Of a stretch of 15,000 nt of DNA, positions 9,147-15,000 are shown in pieces (the first letter of the stretch is position 1; each line of letters starts with the position of its first letter). Origin of the DNA: Neocallimastix lanati (nom. inval.) (Eukaryota > Neocallimastigomycota > Neocallimastigomycetes > Neocallimastigales > Neocallimastigaceae); the NCBI GenBank assembly GCA_016946835.1, contig JACVTC010000075.1, positions 800,001 through 815,000 on the forward strand, in the 5' to 3' direction. The translations under genes were made by a program, and so were the position numbers. Below the pieces are notes generated by a model. The model did not search any database and had not been told where the DNA came from. It saw only the letters and a list, made by a program, of their open reading frames with translations.

Positions 9147-9814
9147 CGTGTCGTAAAAAAATTAATATAAAAATCATTACTTTTTTAAATAATAAATTAT
9201 TAAATATGATATAAAACAAAAAATATGAAATAATTATTTTACACAAGATAAAGTAAATTTGAAGAAATATTAATATTATTTTATATAATTGATTATAGTT
9301 GATTTAATAATATATTTTTATTTATTTAAAATATTTTATATAACAAAAAAAAAAAAACATTTACATATGCTTTTTATATTTTAATTATTTTTTAATAAAA
9401 TTATTTTATTAATATATGCTTTTTATTTTATAATAATAAAAAATAATTTATATTTAACAATTTTTTATTTAAATTGCTATTTCTTTTATATACATATGTA
9501 TAAAGATAAATTAATTCAAAATAATAAATATTATTAATATTATTATAGTATTTACATTCTACTTGTAATTTAAAGTAATATTTTTTTTTTTTTAATTTTT
9601 TTATTATCAAATAAATATAAAGGAAATTTTTTAAAAATTTTCATTGAATAGTTAAGCAGATTTCCCAATATTAAATTTTATACCATTATTAAATATGTAT
9701 ACTATTTAAGTAAATATTTATAAATAATTATAAAAAAAAAAAAAAGACATGTATATGATAGAAAGAATAATTAATTGTATAGATTATTAATGATAGTTTT
9801 AAAAATTAAAAATT

Positions 9815-11735
9815 TTAAATATATTGTTTCAATTGTTTTAATTCATCAATAATATATTTAGAATCATTTTTATTTGATAAGTCTATAATTCTTAATTGCA
9901 TATCTTGGTCCTTAATTTTTGAATATGAATCATTAGTTTTTATTTTTGGAACTTTAGTAATATATGTTTCTAAAAATTGAATAGACTATAACAAAAATAA
10001 TAATAATAATAATAATAGTAATAATAGTAATAATAATAATAATAGTAATAGGTAATAATAATAATAATAATAGTAGTAATAATAATAATAATAATAATAA
10101 TAGGTTAATTAATACATGAAAAATATTAATATTTTTTAAATATTATGAATGGGTATTTATATTTAAATTTAATATAAGAATGTATTTACTAACCTTTTCG
10201 TATAATTCAGCATTAAAATCAGCTGTGGATAATACCTCAATAACATCATCAAAAAGTGAAGTTTTCAATAAATAGTCACCCACACTAATTTTAATTTCTT
10301 CATTTTCTTCTAATAATAAACTTCTTAATAACCATAAAATTCTACTTCGAATTATTGGGTCATCCTTTTTATTTTCAAATGTTTTAATTAACTTTTCATA
10401 TCCATTTAATGTTTCAAACGTTTTTAATCCATAGATATTATGCTTTAAAAATCCTGATAAACAGTAAATTACTTTTTTTAATACCTTTGAATCTTTATCA
10501 TTAACAAGTGAATTAAGTACTGGTTGAAGAACACCATTTTCAATGAACTATTTATAAAATTTTTAAACAATAATAATAACAATAATAATAATAATAATAA
10601 TAAATATATATATATATATATAAATATATATTAATTGAAAATTTTAATAATCATACTTTTTTTTTTTACTACTATTATTATTTATTAAAACATTATTTAG
10701 AGTTATTAATTACATCTTTTTGAGCTGTATCATTATTTTGAACACTAGTACCAAAAATCCAAGCAATATACATTTTAATTTCTGGTTCAGTAGTTGAAGT
10801 GAATACATCAAGAAGTACTGGCCATAATTTTAAAGGTCTTAAATCTATTATATTTCAAAAAAAAAAATAATAATAATAATTATAATATATATACATTAGT
10901 TATTTTTTTTCATCATTATATATATATATTATTAGAATATAATATAAAAGAAAAGAAAAGTATAAGAATACATTACTGTTTGCATTATCAATTTGTTCAA
11001 CAAGCTATTTAATAAAAAGGTTAAAAAAAAAAAATTAAAAATAAAAAAAATAAAAATAAAAATAAAAATAAAATAAAAATATTAATAATATATAAATGTT
11101 AATAAATGTTAATATTTTATATTTTAAATATTTTCAAATCTTTAAATTAAATAATAAAAATAAATGTGTATGTTTTTTTAAGTACCATTTCTAATTCATC
11201 TAAAGCATTTAATTTTTCATCGAGAGATTTTGAATTATCTTGAATAGTTTCACAGCATTCTATAAATTTATTATTAAAATGAATTATATTAAAATATTAT
11301 TAGTATTAATTTTAAAAATTACATTACAAATTATTATTTATATATATATATATTAAGATAAAATTAATTTACCTCTCATTCTAACAGAATCATCTTTTCC
11401 TAAAATAACATCTAACCATTTTGGATCCTATTATCATTCAATACAAACATAAAAAATTAAAATTATTATACTATATCAAAATAATTACAAATAAAAATTT
11501 ACATATATATATATAAAAAAAAAAAATATTACATATAAACTTCATATTTATTAATTTTTTTACATACAATTTTTTCTGGGTCAATATGATTAGTATCTTT
11601 TGGTGCATCTTCACTTTCAGTAGTTCTATTTAAAATAGACCATTGTAATAAGTCTGAAGTAGTAATTCCTGGACCTTTTGAAGATTTTCTTTGATATGGA
11701 ATAGAAGAAAGGTTGTCTGTAATCTTTGGTGACAT
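9815..11735 (-). CDS. FES1: Hsp70 nucleotide exchange factor FES1 (HspBP1 family)
   Basis: Fes1/HspBP1 proteins bind the Hsp70 nucleotide-binding domain through an armadillo-like fold and promote ADP release, aiding cytosolic protein quality control (family knowledge). Seven exons join in frame to 326 residues: 11735-11568, 11427-11373, 11259-11186, 11004-10977, 10844-10714, 10547-10194 and 9985-9815. Donors are GTATGT, GTAAAT, GTACTT, GTAATG, GTAATT and GTTAGT; all acceptors are TAG. DLLQWSI at residues 28-34 is the family's N-terminal signature, here after an extra 27-residue Ser/Lys-rich leader not seen in yeast. LVEQIDNANNLRPLKLW (~100-116) and GTSVQNND (~137-144) are the strongest core matches. 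Helical armadillo-like repeats continue to about 300, followed by DELKQLKQYI at the end. Slightly longer than the yeast protein. No targeting signal was seen, so it is probably cytosolic. Confidence 0.9.
9997..10103. repeat. Interrupted (AAT)n microsatellite in the last FES1 intron
   Basis: Around 105 bp of AAT trinucleotides with AGT/AGG interruptions fill about half of the 208-bp sixth intron. A shorter (AAT)n array is at about 10571-10602 in the fifth intron, followed by a TA run. Confidence 0.85.
10977..11004 (-). other. 28-bp microexon of FES1
   Basis: Exon 4 encodes only LVEQIDNAN plus one base. It is bounded by a TAG acceptor and GTAATG donor, in introns of 181 and 132 bp. It must be included, because the conserved NANNLRPLKLW block is assembled across its 3' junction and the frame fails without it. 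Confidence 0.85.
11039..11082. repeat. (AAAAT)n-type microsatellite in the third FES1 intron
   Basis: Repeats of AAAAT and AAATA units lie between exons 3 and 4 of FES1. They read as T-rich sequence in the transcript upstream of the microexon acceptor. Confidence 0.7.
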
Positions 11736-13049
11736 TTTTTTTTTTTATTATTATTTTATATGTTTATTATTTATTTATTATAATATTTTTTTTTTTTTTT
11801 TTATTTATTTATTTATTTATTTTTTGTTTGTTTGATTGTTTGTTTTTATAAAGAGTTAAAAATATATTCTATTCAAGTAATTAATTTTATTAAAATATAT
11901 ATATCAAATAACATTAAAAATACAAAAAAATTAAAATAAAATATTTTGAGAAATTTTAACGCTTTTTATTTTTAATTTATAATAAAAAAAAAAAAAAAAA
12001 TAAAAATAAAAATAATTAATATAATAGAATTTCTTAAAATTCTATTAATTAAAATATATTAATAATAATTATTTCTGTATGAAAGTAGAAGAAAATACAG
12101 GAATACACTAGAAATTTAAATTTAAATTTTTGATTATATTAAATTAAATTAAATGAAATAAAATAAAATAAAATATAAATTTAATATAAAAAATAAGATC
12201 AAAAATTTAATAAATAATTGATCTAAAATTTATAAAAATTTGAACATAAATACACGTGCGTTTAATTATATTTTATGATATTTATTCATAAATACTTGAA
12301 GTAGGGTTATGTTTTATGATTGTTTCCATAATAATCGAACATAATGAATATAATGTTTTTTTTTTTTTTTTCTTTCAATAAAAAGTCAAAAGCATAAAAA
12401 CTATAGAAATTAAATTATTTTATGGTTTTAAATATATATAAAAAACAATATATGTATATATATTTATACATATTTTGTATATTTATTCAAATAAATAGTA
12501 GAAATATGACATTAATTTGACAATTAAAATTAATTGAAATAAACGAAATAAATTGGACATTTAAAAAAAAAAAAAAAAAAAAAAGTATTCATAATCAAAT
12601 TTTTAAATAATTAAAGAATATATCACACAAGTTTATTATACTAATATAATAAAATGAATATTTTCTTTATTTTTTATTTTATTTATTGCATCTTATAATA
12701 TATTTATTATTATTTTTTTTTTTTTATTTAAACAATAATTATAATAAATAATAAATAATGTTAACCAACAAAAAAAAATTTTTTTTTTTTTTTTTGCTTT
12801 ATGTAAAGTCCATATTTTTATTTTTTATTTTCTCTTATAAAATTTCTATTATCAAGTAAATTTGCTAAATCATTTTAAAAATAAAAATTTAGGAAAACAG
12901 ATTTATTATTCATTATTATATTAAATAAAAATAAAAAATAAAAATAAAAATAAAATATAGTATTAAATATATTAAATATGTCAAAAAAAAAAAAGTAACA
13001 AACAAAAAGAAAAAAATTTTTTTTTTCATTTTTATTTTATATGAATTAA

Positions 13050-13071
13050 AATAATAATAATAATAATATTA

Positions 13072-13115
<44 letters not shown>
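13050..13115. repeat. (AAT)n microsatellite
   Basis: About 65 bp of AAT repeats with one short interruption near 13068-13073 lie in the divergent spacer upstream of the small plus-strand gene. Confidence 0.85.
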
Positions 13116-13116
<1 letters not shown>

Positions 13117-13206
13117 GCTTAGTTTACCAATTCTATATTTTTATTATTTTTTAAATAATTTTTTATAAAAATTGAAATAAAATTTAATTTTCTATTAATT
13201 AAAATT

Positions 13207-13256
13207 TTTATTATTTATTATTTATTATTTATTATTTATTATTTATTATTTATTAG
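13207..13256. repeat. 7-bp (TTTATTA)n tandem repeat
   Basis: About seven copies of a 7-bp TTTATTA unit directly precede a 22-nt T run. Confidence 0.8.
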
Positions 13257-13319
13257 TATTTTTTTTTTTTTTTTTTTTTTGATTTTTTATAAACTTGGTA
13301 AAAATGGATAATGTATACC

Positions 13320-13332
13320 ATCCAATCATAAT
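13320..13332. promoter_or_regulatory. Candidate CCAAT box of the small plus-strand gene
   Basis: ATCCAATCATAAT, about 210 bp before the ATG, is identical to the 13-mer upstream of NOP56 at 8709-8721. It may be an NF-Y/HAP-type site; that role is inferred from the CCAAT core only. Confidence 0.4.
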
Positions 13333-13540
13333 TTTAAAATTTTTTTAAAAATATATCAAATTTTTATTTTTATTTTTATTTTTATTTTTATTATTTTGTT
13401 TTTTAAAAAAAATATATATATAAATATTAAATATTATTTTAAAAATTTCAAGAAATTTTTTTTTAAATAAGAAATTTTAAAGTCAATTTTTTATATAATA
13501 CTTATCTACTTATCTATAAATTTTTTTTTTTTTTTTTAAA

Positions 13541-13786
13541 ATGGCTACAACTTACATAAATCCAGATACAGTTCCACTTGATGTTGAAATTCTTTCAGAA
13601 AAATATCTTACTGAAAAACAAGTTAGTATATCATTAGAAAAATTTATGAATCGTGATTCTTCCAGAGACGTAAAAGAAGATGTTTTATACCAAATAGAAG
13701 AATTTAGAAATGAATTAAAAGCACGAATTGAAGAAAAAGAAGAAGAAAAAAAAAATAAGAAAGATAAAAAAAAGATGAATAATTGA
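13541..13786 (+). CDS. Small charged protein, family not recognised
   Basis: A single-exon frame of 81 residues begins MATTYINPDTVPLDVEILSE and ends in a Lys/Glu-rich tail (from about residue 60) with TGA. I do not recognise the family. Residues ~18-65 look strongly helical and could form a coiled coil; there is no signal peptide or membrane segment. Evidence that it is real: the start has a favourable context (AAAATGG, purine at -3, G at +4), a 17-nt T tract lies immediately before it, base composition is clearly richer in GC than the flanks, and codons look ordinary. The opposite strand is open over the same span (13552-13818) but gives a Phe/Ser-rich, unlikely product. Its last codons are A-rich and could read into an intron, so a longer spliced gene is possible. 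Confidence 0.65.
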   Translation: MATTYINPDTVPLDVEILSEKYLTEKQVSISLEKFMNRDSSRDVKEDVLYQIEEFRNELKARIEEKEEEKKNKKDKKKMNN

Positions 13787-13849
13787 ATTGTAATAGGATT
13801 AAAAAAAATTCTAATCAATTTTTAAATTTTATATCTATATACATAGAAT

Positions 13850-13875
13850 AACAACAACAACAACAACAACAACAA

Positions 13876-13908
<33 letters not shown>
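13850..13908. repeat. (ACA)n microsatellite followed by a 32-nt poly-A tract
   Basis: About nine ACA trinucleotides (13850-13876) run straight into 32 A residues. It lies 64 bp past the stop of the small gene and is probably in its 3' untranslated region. A templated A tract here could mimic a poly-A tail in cDNA priming. Confidence 0.85.
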
Positions 13909-13910
<2 letters not shown>

Positions 13911-14242
13911 CAGAAAACAGGAAACAGGAAAGAAAACAGTCAATACGAAAATACGAAATTAATTTAATTAAAAAAAAAAAAAAATTATATATACCTGAAA
14001 AAAAAAAAATTCAAAATTTCTATTTATTTAATTAAAGAATAAAATAAAAGTCAAATGTAGATTTCAGTTTTATTATTCAGTTTTAAATTTCAATAATTTT
14101 TTGTAATTTATTTATTAAATAAAAAAAAAAAAAAAAATCTAAGAATTTTATAATTAATATTATTAATTTTCAATTTCATTTTTCAATTTCATATTGGTGA
14201 AATTTTCTTTTATTATTATTATTTTATATCGGGATTACAAAA

Positions 14243-14270
14243 GAAAAGAAAGAAAGAAAGAAAGAAAAAA
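14243..14270. repeat. (AAAG)n microsatellite
   Basis: Five to six AAAG units are followed by a run of A, in an otherwise non-coding stretch. Confidence 0.75.
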
Positions 14271-15000
14271 AAAGTTGCTAATTAATTATAAAGTTTATAA
14301 TTTTATGATATTATATGGTCATTTTTAGTATGCAAATTTTACAATATAAAATCAGATTTCATTGATAGTATTTAATGAATTTTTTATTTATATTTTCTTT
14401 TCCATTTATTATAATGATTGTTGATATTAATTACAAAGAAGTTATAATTATTTGTTAATAATAATAATAATAATAATTATATATATATAAAGGAATTTTA
14501 ATTGAAATTAATAGATTTATGCTTAATACTTAACATATTTATTAATAAAATAAAATCATGATTACTCCTTTATATAATATATTAGAAATATTTTAGAAAT
14601 ATATAAAATAAGGTATTATTTTGAAATATGATATTTTATTTATTATTATGAAATATGATATTTATTTCTTTTTTTATATTTAAAATATTGATATACAATA
14701 AAAGATATATAGTAATATTTTTTTTTCTTTTTGTTAATAGTCTAAAATACGTTAAATAATATAAAATTAATTAAAATAATACTAATAAAAAAATATAATG
14801 TAAAAAATATATATATATATTTATATATTATTATTATTTGTCTTTTTGTTAGGAGTCAAGGAATTAGGGTTTATAATTATGAATTAATGTATTAAATATT
14901 TTGTATATTATTCATTTCATCATTTCATCATTTTTTTTTTTTATTTTTTTTTTAAAAAAAAAATAAAAAAAAATATATATATATAAAAATATTAAAAGAA

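Larger units (their letters stand above)
8420..9814. other. Intergenic region between NOP56 and FES1
   Basis: It contains the putative NOP56 promoter (to about 8900), the TTTA microsatellite at 8931-9146, and from 9147 to 9814 low-complexity AT sequence covering the likely FES1 3' untranslated region. No exon or RNA gene could be supported. Confidence 0.6.
11736..13540. other. Divergent intergenic region between FES1 and the small plus-strand gene
   Basis: This 1.8-kb AT-rich spacer must hold both promoters. Seen in it: TTTA repeats at 11800-11821, A/T homopolymers near 11984, 12356, 12562, 12711 and 12778, (AAAAAT)n at about 12925-12955, (AAT)n at 13050-13115, a 7-bp TTTATTA repeat at 13207-13256, a 22-nt T run at 13259-13280 and a TTTTTA repeat at 13362-13393. 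A CCAAT-containing motif is at 13320-13332. No exon could be supported. Confidence 0.6.
13787..15000. other. AT-rich region downstream of the small gene, no further gene seen
   Basis: It holds (ACA)n then a 32-nt A tract (13850-13908), short duplications such as AAACAGG and AATACGAA (13915-13958), an (AAAG)n array at 14243-14270 and an (ATA)n array at about 14458-14476. From 14300 to the end only unstructured AT sequence was seen. Confidence 0.6.

Noticed and set aside
8900-9214. Open frame of about 100 codons on the plus strand, Tyr/Leu/Ile/Phe-rich, resembling a membrane protein
   Set aside because: It is the translation of the (TTTA)n array; the apparent hydrophobicity comes from the repeat.
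9428-9610. Minus-strand open frame of 60 codons between NOP56 and FES1
   Set aside because: Almost entirely AT-derived Lys/Asn/Tyr/Ile residues, no domain, composition of the spacer.
13552-13818. Minus-strand open frame of 88 codons opposite the small plus-strand gene
   Set aside because: Phe/Ser-rich product typical of antisense to Lys/Glu-rich coding sequence; the plus-strand frame has the better start context and composition.

Overview
The window is extremely AT-rich eukaryotic DNA. It has long homopolymer A/T tracts, many (AAT)n, (TTTA)n and (AAAAT)n microsatellites, and genes split by short GT-AG introns of roughly 80-440 bp. The proteins resemble fungal versions most closely: NOP56 carries a yeast-like lysine/glutamate tail and FES1 the fungal LLQWSI-type motif. 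With the base composition and intron density this suggests a nuclear contig of an anaerobic gut fungus (Neocallimastigomycota). A dictyostelid or another AT-rich protist is less likely but not excluded. No prokaryotic features, tRNA, rRNA or CRISPR were seen.

Layout. (1) 126-2552, minus strand: five exons of the N-terminal half of a PRP2/DHX16-type DEAH-box spliceosomal helicase, which runs off the left edge just after the P-loop. (2) About 3640-4800, plus strand: a decayed Ty1/copia-like retrotransposon. It keeps pieces of gag (UBN2-like), a damaged zinc knuckle and the GAG-pre-integrase WHARLGH motif, and it is broken by stops, frameshifts, a 44-A tract, a 77-bp tandem duplication and loss of the protease region. 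A stretch of unusually high GC (about 4968-5098) follows it. (3) 6276-8419, minus strand: NOP56, the box C/D snoRNP core protein, complete in four exons if the start codon forms an exon of its own. (4) 8931-9146: a TTTA microsatellite containing a 12-bp minisatellite. (5) 9815-11735, minus strand: FES1, an Hsp70 nucleotide exchange factor, complete in seven exons including a 28-bp microexon. (6) 13541-13786, plus strand: a small, charged, unrecognised protein of 81 residues with a good start context.

The three recognised genes are housekeeping genes: pre-mRNA splicing, rRNA modification and processing, and chaperone cycling. There is no operon logic; each gene stands alone between long AT-rich spacers. 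The exon models were built by hand and all recognised genes join in frame across GT-AG junctions. I found no convincing new multi-gene system. The items most worth checking are the start-codon-only exon of NOP56, the microexon in FES1, the GC-rich island beside the copia relic and a 13-bp CCAAT-containing motif shared by two promoters.
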